Source: Cymodocea nodosa (lineage: Eukaryota > Streptophyta > Magnoliopsida > Alismatales > Cymodoceaceae). From it: 64,000 nt of DNA. The stretch spans positions 2,128,001-2,192,000 of the forward strand of contig CM072336.1 of assembly GCA_036874045.1 (NCBI GenBank), given 5' to 3'. The notes beneath the pieces were generated by a model. The model was not told where the DNA came from. It ran no database searches and was given only the letters and a program-made list of their open reading frames with translations. This document shows, piece after piece, positions 52,020 through 63,757 of the stretch (position 1 is the stretch's first letter; each line of letters opens with the position of its first letter). A program made the translations under genes and the position numbers.

Positions 52020-52460
52020 GGCACGTAGCAATCAATCGGCGGGCCATCGACAAAGCATGGACATCACGTGGTTGATCGACGCCTTTTCCCCTTCCCCCGA
52101 AAAGTTTGCGGACAAGAAGGTGACGTCCGGATCGTCCGGAACGGGTAATCCGTCCATCCACCTTTCGGGTTCCCCCGTGGTTTGCCGACCTACGCCACCA
52201 CACGTGCGCTGGCGGTGTGATGTCCCCTCGAACGTTGTCGTGGCTCGGCAGTTGTACCTTCCCGTCAGCATGATGATGCATGGCGTCATCGCCAGGCGCC
52301 CATCGAACGGTCGGGATCAATCCGCCCTCGATTTGGAATCGATTTCCGTAGACTTTCTAACTTTCATCCCATGGGGGTGGGGGGAAAGATTTCATTTTCA
52401 GGGAAGTGTGAAGGAAAATACGGGAAGGGAAGACCGAAGAGCTTCTGGCTGGCCGTGAGC
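52020..52460. other. GC-rich island with overlapping ORFs, unrecognised
   Basis: An isolated block much richer in G+C than its surroundings. The plus strand has a 133-codon ORF (52057-52458) and the minus strand 109- and 85-codon ORFs over the same bases; none shows a domain I recognise. Two G-boxes CACGTG occur (52065-52070 and 52201-52206). It could be a first exon/promoter of an unseen gene, a captured gene fragment, or the remnant of a GC-rich transposon. The CDS call is not supported. Confidence 0.4.
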
Positions 52461-54229
52461 AACGAAGATAGATTTTTCTGATCTATAGTAATATTATCCG
52501 GTCAATTCAAATTTTCATGAGTTAAACCTAATTATGAGTTTTTAATAATGATAATGATTTTTAAATTTACTACACGGATGAATGATTCTAAGGTGGGGGT
52601 CCACACCTTGTCCTATGTAGTATTTTAGGATAAGGTCCACTTTTGATCGGAAGGTTGATAATTGGGACTGTAGAAGGAATAATATTAATTCCAAGCAATT
52701 AATGTTATTGACACAGGTAGATTTGATTTATTTCGAAATATTCGTGAGTTTGAGTTTGTCTTGAATTTTCACATTTGATTTGGTTTAAAAATTGATTGTT
52801 AGGGCTTGTTTGTTAAAAGTTTGGTCCATTTAATAAATAAATTAGATCAAATCATTTGCTTGGTCATATTGACTTATTCAAGGATTAGAAAATGTAACTA
52901 ATTTCAAAGTCCCATTCTGTCATAGAATTTGTTTCATTCAAAATTACTGCACAGCCGACGTTTGAGAAAATGCTATGCTTTTAAGAGAAAACGTTGTTTA
53001 AATTTGATTTAGTTTTTAACAAATTCGAATCAACTCCAAGTCCAATTAATACAGCTAGCTAGCTCTATGGTCAACTTAGTCAACTTAATTACTTTGTTAA
53101 TATATATTTGATCAGATGATAGATAGATATATATATATATGTGTGTGTCAATATAATAAACAATTATCAATAAATTGAAAAAAGGCATTTGGATGAACTA
53201 CTACCGGTACTTTCCCGATTGAGTAGTTATAATTTATGCTTGGAAAGGGTTGGCTACCAATCCATCTCCCTCTGTACTATTTGCATGCTTGTCCTTCACG
53301 ACATGCACAAATTTTGTGGCTTCAAACGCCTAAGAACAATGCGTGCCTTTCCAACTTTGTTTCTAATTAACCTTTTCTTGATATCAATAACGTTTTTGTT
53401 TAGACTTTAAAGTATTTCAAATTATACTGCTCTTGTTTTTGGAACTTGTTCCTAATTAAACTCACGTCGATCGAACTAATCGTATGGATTGGATAAGTGA
53501 CACAATTATTTATTTATGCTAAAAATTAAAACAGAAGATCCAAACTCATTGACGTATTTAATGCTACCTTGTAAATTTGCAGCAAAGCTAATTAAGGAAA
53601 AAGCTTTCACATCTCATTGACGTCTTTAAATTCCTTATAAATCTCTCTTTTATTTATTAATGCTATAGATCTTGTCCGGTCTTTGCCGCAGGTCACAACA
53701 ATCGATGAAACCACATGCAGGTGAAATCCCCCCCTTTGCAGAAAAAGAAACTCCAATAAATATAGAAGAGGACCTTCAAAATCCTCAAAAATACTGTCTA
53801 ATGACATCGCATTATGTACACCATTCGACTTGCAGACGAAGATTTTTTATATATATAAACGCTAATTTTTACGTACACAATAATTGAAAACTTGATTCGA
53901 ATCGATTAAACAATTATAACTTGACATTAAGAAAGTATCTGAAAGAAGAAACCAGCCGACATGTTCCGGAAGGAAGACATAAATAGGAGATCTTTTTGTT
54001 GTATATATGGGTCGCGTAAAATGGTAAGTAAAAGAGAAAAGAATGTTAAATCAAACATCCATGGGTGTTCAACCACACCTCTCTTCGTTTCCCTCCTTCC
54101 TTGTTGTTGTGTTGGAATGCCAATTCTTAATCAGTTGGAAGACAAAATCCAGATTTCCCTGTGAAGAACAATTGGATCTCTGCAGGATCAAGCTTGCGAT
54201 TCAGAATATCCATAGAGCTGAACTTTTGT
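52461..54229. other. AT-rich spacer downstream of the VQ gene
   Basis: It holds a GATA/TA/TG microsatellite (53118-53149) and probably the VQ gene 3' UTR at its right end. No gene recognised. Confidence 0.45.
53118..53149. repeat. GATA/TA/TG compound microsatellite
   Basis: Consecutive GATA, TA and TG dinucleotide or tetranucleotide runs. Confidence 0.8.
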
Positions 54230-55135
54230 CTATTTCCACCCTTTGATCATATCCAACAAATCATCCCCACCACCGGCACATCTCAATGAATCGCTTGTGA
54301 TGAGGGCGGTAGCGTTGTCTGCATCACATTCCGTGGCCGGAAAGTTGCACATCTGGGCTGGTGCTGCTGAGGACGACGACATGGACGGAAAGTTGAATGT
54401 TGGGTTTCCCATGGGTAACCCATAAGGATTGGAGTTTGCAGCATGCCCAAGTGGAGAAATGGTATTAACAGTTGGTGGTAGTGCTGTTGTGGATGGCATT
54501 ATTGAGGTTTCACCTTGGGAATTGCTCATGTATCGAGTAGAATTGGGAAGAGGAGTTGTGTTAATGGAAGTAATGTTTGTTGTACCTGTGGAAGGAAAGG
54601 GGCTAAGAGGAGTGGTGGCGAGAATCTTCTCTTGACCGGAGTGCCCCGACAGATACGCTGCCGTTGATTGCAGCGACGGCATGCTGGAACCGATGCCTGG
54701 GTCGAATCGGGGCCTTGTAAACGACGGCAACGTCGGGAAAGGCGTTCCTGGGATGCCGGTGAACTCCTGCACCATCCGCCGGAAATTGGATGTGTCGGTC
54801 GTTAGAATGGTGGTCGTCGCACGCCGCGATGCTCTTGACCGCTTCTTTGTTCCCCTCACTGCGCCGGCAATTGGTTGGTCGGTCTGGGCCGATGAAAACG
54901 ATCCGATCGTGGTAACGTTGGTTGCTGCTCCAACCGGCGCAACCATAGCATCGGTGCAACTGGGACCGGGCGGTGGCGGCGAGAGAGGGAAGGTACCACC
55001 ATAAACACCAGAGAGGGAGCCATAGACGAGCGCTTGAGGTTTGTGGACATCATCAGTGTTGCCGTAGGACTCAAACTCTTCGTCAACTCCACCACTGGAA
55101 GAATGAAAGCCGCCAATGTTGCCGGGAAGATCCAT
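54230..55135 (-). CDS. VQ motif-containing protein (VQ22/VQ4-like)
   Basis: Single-exon, 301-residue protein. The VQ core FRRMVQEFTG spans residues 118-127 and fits FxxxVQxxTG. It is preceded by a basic stretch KKRSRASRR (97-105) and TTDTSN, the arrangement of VQ proteins that bind WRKY factors in the nucleus and can act in jasmonate/defence signalling. The rest is low-complexity Ser/Pro/Thr/Asn-rich and probably disordered; the end is DDLLDMIKGWK. Intronless structure is usual for the family. The start ATG at 55135 heads a conserved-looking N-terminus (MDLPGNIGGFHSSSGG). At 301 residues it is longer than many VQ proteins. The family is certain, the subgroup is a guess. No membrane segment. 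Confidence 0.93.
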   Translation of the reverse strand: MDLPGNIGGFHSSSGGVDEEFESYGNTDDVHKPQALVYGSLSGVYGGTFPLSPPPPGPSCTDAMVAPVGAATNVTTIGSFSSAQTDQPIAGAVRGTKKRSRASRRATTTILTTDTSNFRRMVQEFTGIPGTPFPTLPSFTRPRFDPGIGSSMPSLQSTAAYLSGHSGQEKILATTPLSPFPSTGTTNITSINTTPLPNSTRYMSNSQGETSIMPSTTALPPTVNTISPLGHAANSNPYGLPMGNPTFNFPSMSSSSAAPAQMCNFPATECDADNATALITSDSLRCAGGGDDLLDMIKGWK

Positions 55136-55370
55136 GGAAATTGTATAAAGGAGACAGCAAGGGAAGGAAGTGGGTATATATATATATGCTTAGAGGGAAA
55201 GAGAAAGCTTCCTCATCTAGCTGTTAATCAAGGGGCTGCGATCAGGAAAGGAAAGACATGTATATGATGATGCAGATGATCGCGCGCTGTGGAGGTGTCT
55301 GCTTTCTGCAGAGAACAACACCTTTGTTTTGCTCCTCTCCCTTCTAGAAATATCCTCAAGAGGAAGCCAT

Positions 55371-55378
55371 TATATATA
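55371..55378 (-). promoter_or_regulatory. Candidate TATA box of the VQ gene
   Basis: The minus strand reads GGTATATATAATGG, about 236 bases above the ATG, which would give a leader near 200 bases. A second TATA-rich run at 55174-55183 is too close to the ATG to be a comfortable alternative. Confidence 0.4.
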
Positions 55379-55970
55379 CCAGGACCTGCAAGATATTTCA
55401 ATATCGGGTAGATATGGGAGGAAAAGAGCAACACCAGCCAGCGTTAAACACGTTAAGCAATTGCCTTTTAATGCTTTTATTTAATTTTGAATCCATATCT
55501 TATTCACTAATAAAGTGGAAAAATGTAAAGACAAGAAAAAAAAGAAACTGCGACTAGAGGCTTGGTAACGACTGAGTCGGAGTTGCCGTGCCGGTAGTCG
55601 AAATTGCCTCGAGCTTGGCCGCTTGTGACGACCGAGAATTTTCAGAGATTGATAAGAAAGGAAAACCACGGATTCTACTTCCCTAGATGCTTTGAATTCA
55701 AAATAGAATAATCTTCCAATAAAGGCTTAAATAAGATCAAATCAATGTACTTCTAGATTTCTTAGTACTTTTGACAAAGAAGGTAGTGCTAGTTTCAAGT
55801 CCAGAAGATGGATTTGATGTAAAAAAAAACGATAAATAATTTGCCTTACCCCTTGAGCCCTTTTAGGTGATTCTATCGTCGTAGGCTTCATTTTAGAGAG
55901 ATGACCTTTTACCCTTTGGTGACGTCACCCATGACGTTATCAAAAGAAAGAGAAACATTTACTGTCTCAC

Positions 55971-56010
55971 GCACACACACATATATATATATATATAATT
56001 ATATATATAC
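55971..56010. repeat. (AC)n(AT)n microsatellite
   Basis: CACACACAC followed by a long AT dinucleotide run with one interruption. Confidence 0.85.
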
Positions 56011-56053
56011 GTACGTTCCGCGGTAAATTATTTTCACCGCCGAACGAGAAAAG

Positions 56054-56081
56054 GAGAGAGAGAGAGAGAGAGAGAGAGAGA
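56054..56081. repeat. (GA)14 microsatellite
   Basis: About 28 bases of uninterrupted GA, near a second purine-rich stretch. GA runs are common in plant promoters and leaders, but no gene is apparent here. Confidence 0.9.
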
Positions 56082-56974
56082 TACATCACCGTTAGGGAAG
56101 AAAGAGAGACGCGATTTCAATAGTAAAAAAAAAGGGGAAGAAAAATTAGGAAAGAAGATTTGCGGAGGTTTATAATTATTTTTGTGTAAGTTTTTTTTCT
56201 TTTAGTCTAAAAGTTTTAGTATTATTTGAGATTTATGTATGATTTTGATAATTATGATGATTTATGTAATTATATTTATAATTACTTATACGTTAGTGTT
56301 ATTGCACATTTATATTTTGATTATAACATAATTATGTATTTATGTAAATATTGAGATTTTGCATAACTTCTTGAGATTAATGCATATTGTGAACTTTAAA
56401 ACATATATCAAGAATTTGTGATTATTTTGCATGATATGAATATTTGTTACTGATTATGGAAGACTTATTTATATTGCATGTGATTATTTAACATTAAAGC
56501 AAATACCATAGAAAATGCATATCATTATTAGGCTTAATGTGAAATCTGTTACATATTAAACTGTATAAATGTTTAGCTATGAATCTGACCATAAGGATAT
56601 GATACTGTGTATTATATACAATAGAGATGAATGATATGCTTGACCTTGTCTCATACATTTAAGGTATCTAACCTTAATTCTAAGGGAATATGTAACTGCT
56701 ATTCACTATTTTAATAAGTAAATATACAATCATAGCTAAACTAAATATAAAAATGTATGAATAGTTTTGATATTAGGGTATAATGTGATGTTGTAACTTG
56801 TATGATGCATTTTTATTTGTGACAAAATTGCATATTTTATATTATTATATTGAGTTGATAATGTAACATTCCTTTTCACATGCATAATATGTTATTTATT
56901 ATTTTCTAGACTTATGGTAGAATGATTTACTAGGCTTTAACTTATGTATTGTTATTATTTCTTTTTAGGATACC

Positions 56975-57620
56975 TAAGGAAAGCTTGTGTGTGAAAGAAA
57001 GTAAGAGAAAGTGATGGAAATGAAAGTAAGGAAAAGTGACGAAAAAATATTGTGTATTTGTGTTTGGTGGAAAGTGACAGACATTTTTGTCACTTTTTAC
57101 TGTTACTTTCTAAAAAAAGCTTTGCAATAGTAAACAAAGTCATTCTATTTCTTGTGTTGGAGAGTTTGAAAGTAATAAAAAGTGACAGAGAGTGAAAGAA
57201 AATAGGAAGAAGAGGAAAAAAATAAGAAATATAGTTTGTTAAATTTGTATGTAAAAAAAAATGAAATAATAATAATTAATGAATAATTATAATAATAATA
57301 TTTTTTTACAATACATTAAATTTGTATATTATAAATTTAACCTCATAATGTATAATATACTATTATGAAAAATGTAAATATTTTTAATTTTTTTGTAAAC
57401 TTGAGATGTTTATAAATATTTTTATGTTATTCACTCATATTTTATTACATTTTGTTATTTTTTCAATTTTTGAATATTTCTATCACTTTTTGGTCAGTAC
57501 ATAAATATTGTAATTTTTTAACAACTTTTTATAACTTTTTGTAACTTTCTTTTTCATCAATTTCTAATATTTTCTTTTCTATTACTTTTTGAGTACACAA
57601 ATAGACTTCTAGTAGATATT
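56975..57620. repeat. Possible MITE-like inverted-repeat block
   Basis: The left part is rich in AAAGTAAGAGAAAGTG and GGAAAAGTGAC; the right part is rich in CTTTTTATAACTTTTTGTAAC and CTATTACTTTTTGAGTACAC, its rough complement, with CACTTTTTACTGTTACTTTC inside. Ends are not fixed and there is no coding content. Confidence 0.35.
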
Positions 57621-60001
57621 TTAAGAGAGTGTGAGCTGGATAAGATGTATTAACTACTTTTTGACTAACTACATTCAAATATTGTGAATATCAAATGTTG
57701 TAGTTTGTATCTCATTTTTTATTTTCAATGTCTTGAGTTAGATTGTAAATAAATTTTTTTATTTTCATTGCAAGTTTATTTATAAATATTGTGATTTTCT
57801 GTTATTATACCTCTTTAATAGGTATCAACCTTATAATATTAAAGAGAAGAGTTTTTCATACATTAAAATTTTATTTATATGTATTTTCTTCTCTTTCATA
57901 TATGTATTTTCTTCTCTTTAATATTATTAAGATTTCCATTTTCTATTCTTTTGTTTACAGTAAAGGAGGGAAAAATATTCATGACCTAACAATACAAACT
58001 TTATAATTCAAAGGATAGTTACCGATGCATGAATGGTTTAGCTCTTGACTTTCTCTTGTTTTGTTTTAGTTGACATTCACGTTTATTTGTAATTTGTTTA
58101 TATGCTTACAAGTGTCTTATAAGTAAATATACATAAATCTATCATATAAGTTTTAACTTAAAATAAATTGATAGCGAATAAAAAAAATTCTCATTATGTA
58201 AGCTTAAATTCAATTATTATTTTAATTGATGTACGTAAGCTTAACTAAAGTAGAGTCCTAAATGTATTAAGTTGTTCATAACAATTATTCAACTAATTCC
58301 TGTAGGCATCTAAATATAACACTGTTTTAAGTTAATTAAAATATTACAGTTGATCATTGAAATGCAGACTGTTAGTTGCTACCTTTTTTTTTTAGCTTTC
58401 AATCTTTCATTTCACGAAGTTAAAGAGAAATTTCATTAATGGCATGTCAATAACTCCTCCGATCGAGCATCTTCCTTATGCTGCAATACCAAGAAGAAAA
58501 TCAAGAACTAGTTGAAGGGAAATTTAACAATTCCAGCTTACTGCAGTGTTTAAAAATGTTGTTGTGGAAACATTTAAACCAAAATATCACATTGAGATTC
58601 ACAGGTTTATCAAAATTCTTTTCCCCGTCTTGTGAAGGGAAGCTTAAATTTATACTTAGGAGATTATTCATGATGCTCGAAATCGTCATCCCGTTTATTG
58701 CCATTTTAGATTTTAAAATTTTGGATATTCAGATTCCTGCTTTTCGTACTTTTAATTGTTCAGATTATTTTTTGAAAATCGCTGTTCGCAGTTCTTTAAC
58801 CACTTTGAGCCTGGCCCATTTTTGAGGCCCATAACCATACGGGCCCGTGATGTATGGTTAAAATCCTTTTCTTTTCTTTTTTCTGTATTTGAACTCGATC
58901 TTCTCGTGTCACCGTAGAAAATAAAGGAAAGTCGGTGAATTACCCTTTTTTTTTAAAAAATTCTGTTATTTTTCATTCATTAAATTTTTTTTACTTTCTT
59001 TTTTATTAGATTTTAGATGGACAAAGAGACCCTTTTAATGTCAACACGTCTTTTTTTTTCTTTTCAGCTAGTGAATTAGTAAAACTATGGGTTTATGAAT
59101 TCAATTAGTATTTGTAATGGAAATTAGATAAAATACCACAAAAATAAATGTTTTAACAGGCACAATTTCCGTGTAACAAAAGCGAACGACATAGAAAAAG
59201 TTTTTTCTTTTCTTTTCTTGTATTTATTTCATCGAAAGTGAATGACGAATTGTATTGTATTATCGTACTATTTTAAATATTTGGACCTGTAAAAGAAGAA
59301 ACGATACTTCCATCAATCATTTATCAAATAAACACATTTAACCACATCATTTTTTGTAAAAAAGTTCCTTATTTAAATTACTCGGTTACAAATGTGAGAA
59401 TAAATAAATAATCGTGCAACTTCCTAAATTAAAATGGAAATATTCACTGTTATTAAATATATTCTAGATTAAATGATAGAACTAATTTCTAAAGAAGTAA
59501 TATTATTATTAATGAAAAAATGTAGTTAAATAACTTATACTTTCTCATCACATTTTTCTAGTTACTCTTCAATTTCATTCATTTTATCTTAATAAGTTAT
59601 TTTTACGATACTTTCTTCCTTACTATTCCTCTTTTCTTCTATTTTTGGATTTCTTTTTGAAACTTATCAATCACAATAGGTAAATATTATAAGTATTTAT
59701 TGTTTAAATTCATCAATTTAAAATATTTAAACGACAAAAGATTTAAAACAAATAAATAACTTTTCTTTGTATTTATTATTTTAAATATAATTTTTATCAT
59801 TAATAAATTTTAAATTAATATAAATGATAAATACCTATAATATTTTTAATTATAAGTCTACTCTATCAAAATATCAGAGGCGTATTATCACACACTCGAG
59901 AATGATGAGAAGTAAACCTCAATCATTAAGAATGGATACAATATTTCGCTTTTTTATATCCATTGAATTTTTTCTCTTTCCATTAAAAAAAGGTATAAAT
60001 G

Positions 60002-60216
60002 CTAGAATATGCAGGCACGAGCCACCAGGCGGGTTGTCTCTCCTCCCTTGAAAGCTCCGCCGACATCCGGAGCGGCAGCTGCACTGCTCGTCCTCCCCCT
60101 TTCTCCGCCATCGCAGCCTCCTTCTGACTGTGCCGCTCGACTTCTCCCCTCCACCGTTGTCACAACCTCTACCGTCCGTGCCTTACTCTGACGGTTGTCG
60201 CAAACTACTGTCCCCG
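60002..60216 (+). other. GC-rich island, candidate first (leader) exon of the downstream gene
   Basis: A sharply GC-rich block ending CCCCG|GTAAATC, a good splice donor, followed at once by intron-like AT-rich sequence. ORFs of 60 codons (plus) and 79 codons (minus) have no domains. As it is the only island upstream of the XRCC1-like exons, it may be their 5' UTR exon; it does not encode the LPSWM-type N-terminus expected for XRCC1. Confidence 0.4.
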
Positions 60217-60695
60217 GTAAATCATCGTTCTCCATCTGCAAATCTGCAATTTTTAGGTCGGATCATTCGTAGTCAATATTTTAGGTTTGATTAGGCGATC
60301 AACGATCAATCTATATTGGGATTGCTTCTAACTCATGGTTTTGGATGCTTTGCTTGAGTTGCTTCTAAATTACAGAATTGTGATCTAACGTAAAAATACT
60401 GACGATTCAGTTGGCATTACTGCCTAGGAACATTTCAGTTGTGATTTTCAACAATTAAATTTATGTTTTATTTTATCATATAACTTGTATTTGAGACATT
60501 TTATCATAAATTAATGACCTATTCGCTTAGTAGATGATTTTGTTCTTTACGTTCATTTATCGTTCAAGTAATTTTATAGACGACATTTAACGTGTTGTTG
60601 GAGGATCTGTTGGACCTAAGACTCTGACCTGTTCTTTTCATCAGTCTAAATTGGATTTAGGTCTTGATTTAGTGACAGGGATCTTGTCTCAAATC

Positions 60696-61258
60696 TAGGG
60701 GTGACCCACAAACTCAACCCGCCAACCCGTTTAATAAATTGGTTAGGATTGTAGTTAAATGAATAACTCATTTAACCCATTTATTCAATGGTTGAATTTG
60801 GGTCGAGCGTATATATTCTGTTTATGACCCACCAACCTACATAAGGCAATTATAAATATTTAATATATTTTTTATATTATTATATTATATATCATATAAT
60901 GTCACATATATTTGTTCATTTTTAGTTAATTATATGATTTTTTATATTATGAATTATATTTAACAGGGTACATAAATTAAACAGATTATGTAAGTTACAA
61001 GTTAAATAACATAAACAGGTTAAATGAATTTAACAAGTTGAGCTACATGGGTAACTCATTTAAGTTCATAAATGAGTTAAATGGGTCAGACGGGTCAACT
61101 CATTTATAAATGGGTTGAGGTTGTGCTAGGATTTTCAACTCATTTAATAAATGAGTCAAGTTCGGGTTAAGTTGAAATGAATCATGACAAGTTAAATGTG
61201 TTAAGTCATAAATGGGTTGAATTCAAATTCGACTTGTTAACCTATTTTGCCACCCCTA
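60696..61258. mobile_element. hAT-type MITE (563 bp)
   Basis: It starts TAGGGGTGACCCACAAACTC and ends TTTTGCCACCCCTA; the complement of the end is TAGGGGTGGCAAAATAGG, the classic hAT MITE terminus. Flanking 8-mers CTCAAATC and CCTAGATC agree at five of eight positions, a worn target duplication. Internally it has repeated ACTCATTTAA/AAATGAGT and GGGTTGA strings and no coding capacity. Confidence 0.8.
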
Positions 61259-62579
61259 CCTAGATCTAATTCCATGGAAAATGATGGATCTGAGTTTAAG
61301 CCTGCTTCGACTTGATATAGATCTGATTCATTGCCACTTTTTCACTTGAATAATATTTGAATTATAAGTAACCAACTCTAAGTAGTTGAGTTAGTTAAAA
61401 TTGTGTGATCTCATACTCTCCACCAAAATTCAAATACTAGTGATAACATCTTCTTACCATTTTCAAAAAAATTGAAATATAAGTAATATCAATTTTCACG
61501 TGTCTTGATGTCCTTCAAATGTTATTTTAACATCATTTGCATGGAGATGAATTTTAGAATCGATTTTAAATTCTGCTTACCTGTTTCCTTATTTAAATTT
61601 CTTTATTTTCAAACATCAAGATTATCTTCTTGGCACCATTTTCTTGCATGCCCTGAGCCTCATAATTCAACAGCTGATTACATGCATCTTGCCAAACTAG
61701 CGACTCTGCTAAACTTAAATTATGAATTTCTTGTATATTGTGGTATATATGTGTTAAAGACAATGACTTTCAGTGAGAAACCTGGTGGTTGACAACACAG
61801 GAGGAAGATGTTGGTATAGAGTTTACTTTGGGCAGCTGAAGTATGGATGCAGCAAGGTGACGAGATTCCTGAGGGGATGGAGGCTCTAGATTCCTGAGTT
61901 ATACTTTGAATTATTATATAGTTTTTTTGCCTGTCTAACTGCTTACACTTCCAAGAGCCTCTCATATATTATTAATAGGAAATAAAAATCATTTTCTTGT
62001 TGATTGTACCACATCTTCTTTTTTGTTTGGCAGTTTCTGACTGAACTAAGAGGACTTTATGTACAGATTTATTGTTGCTGTTAGTCAACTTTCTACCTCA
62101 AAGAACCTAAATATTATTTACACATTTCTGTTTCTACAGTGTGCATCTATAGTGGAAGCACATTAAATTATTATCTTCTTTGTTTAGCCAAATTAATCAC
62201 AAAAGAAGTGACTTTCAGTAGCAATAACTAATCTGAACGGGTTTGCATCCTTATCATTGACAATTGTTGTTTTCCAGAGTATCGAAGCATATTTGATCCT
62301 AATTCCAATCCCAAGGGCTGAGTTTATAGTAAAAAGAAATGTAACCTTACTTCTCTGAACGAGTTCCACAAAGGAAAGGATCAAGACCTTGTAGATGAGA
62401 CAACTTAGTCAGTAGCACAGAGATACACCATAATACGAAGCAGAAGAATTCTGCAAAAGATACCGAGGAGAGCAAGGAATACATTAATCCACTGAACTCA
62501 AAAGCCATGCAGTTCTCAAACCTATTGGTATCCAACAAAAGTCATATTTTTCTATTATAGCCACAATATCACATTTGCT

Positions 62580-63757
62580 ATGAATCTGTCCACATCTATT
62601 GGCAAGGCTGATATTGCTATTTGGATGCAACAGGAAGGTGTGGTCTTCGTATTATCTGGTTTTGTGAATCCAGAACGTGGCACTTTGCGTTCACAAGCCT
62701 TGGAAATGGGTGCAGTTTACAAACCTGACTGGACCTCAGATTGCACACTTCTTGTTTGTGCATTTCCAAACACTCCCAAATTTAGGCAAGTTGAGGCAGA
62801 TTGTGGCACCATTGTTTCAAAGGTTGCACTGTTTTAGTATTTTGTAAATCATTTTCAGCATAATAATGTATTTGGTTTGGGAATATACTTTAGAATGGTG
62901 TACATCCGAATAGCCTTTCATACTTATTGAGCAGGCACCCAAGCATTGCTTGGTCACATCTTGGATGCTCACACCCTATCTTAATTAAGCAAGATGTATT
63001 GAATCTATTTAATCAAATATATCTTTTTTAAGATTTTTTAAGTTTTTTTTTGCAAAAAAAGTAAATATTTTTTTGATGGAATATTATTGAAATATACATA
63101 TTAGTATTATTTCACTTTATATTTTGATGTCATCATAGGATTATTTATGTCATTTAATTTGATTTAGGAAATAATAGAGCTAAAAGTATGTAAATTTATG
63201 ATCAAATATTTAAAAATATATGCATGAAAAATAATATAAAAATAGTTATTTAAATGGAGATCTAAGTACCCAGGGTTGGAGCCTTAATAACCATGCATTA
63301 TTTCTCTCGTTCAACAACATATGCGCTCTATGGTTTTGATATAGAGTCTCTGATTTGAACGTGATGAGAGAACTATTACTTGTTGGTCATTCTGTTTGTC
63401 ATCCAATTCACTTGTTAAATACAATGTTTCAACTTACTTTCCCTTGAACAGAAGAAAATGGCTGGAATATATTTGTTTAACTAAGCAAATAGGTAGAATT
63501 CTTCACCGATGTACATATGAGTTAAGTCTTGCACATGGACAGTTGATTTTTTAGTTTTCTATGAAAGGTATATCATATGATCTACCATCAATTGGATAGT
63601 TGATTGTTTAATAAGGTTGTATCTCTTAATGTTTGATGACTTTATTTGTGTATAGGAATGGATTTCAGAGTGCTATAACCAGAAAAAGCTCATTGACATT
63701 GATCAATACCTTATGCATGCTGGGAAACCATGGCGGAAAAATACCTTTCATCATAAG
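62580..63757 (+). CDS. XRCC1: XRCC1-like BRCT-domain DNA repair protein (partial, 3' end off window)
   Basis: Plant XRCC1, a scaffold in base-excision and single-strand-break repair, carries one central BRCT domain, which is what is seen here. Exon 62634-62822 begins EGVVFVLSGFVNPERGTLRS and ends CGTIVSK. Exon 63656-63757 reads EWISECYNQKKLIDIDQYLM then HAGKPWRKN, with the BRCT tryptophan in EWI. Borders are CAG|GAAGG, AAG|GTTGCA, TATAG|GAATGG and AAG|GTTTGT; both exons are whole codons (63 and 34). Family members have about 30-60 residues before this point. That part is not recognised upstream; an in-frame ATG at 62580 (MNLSTSIGKADIAIWMQQ) could start an alternative N-terminus if the exon begins after ATTATAG at 62560. 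The remainder lies right of the window. Confidence 0.88.
62925..63292 (-). repeat. Interspersed AT-rich repeat, family B, copy 3 (XRCC1-like intron)
   Basis: It runs from GCAGGCACCCAAGCATTGC to AGCCTTAATAACCATG with a long AT-rich core. Its left part matches the complement of the right part of 26300-26740. It sits in the 833-bp intron between the two XRCC1-like exons. Confidence 0.5.

Larger units (their letters stand above)
55379..59999. other. Long AT-rich spacer between VQ and XRCC1-like genes
   Basis: It contains microsatellites, a perfect TGACGTCA at 55920-55927, a MITE-like block (56975-57620) and unremarkable AT-rich DNA. A 115-codon ORF at 58478-58825 shows no known domain. Confidence 0.45.

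Noticed and set aside
54243..55004. Plus-strand ORFs over the VQ gene
   Set aside because: They are antisense to a full-length VQ-motif frame.
58478..58825. 115-codon plus-strand ORF
   Set aside because: No domain recognised, and it stands alone in AT-rich spacer.
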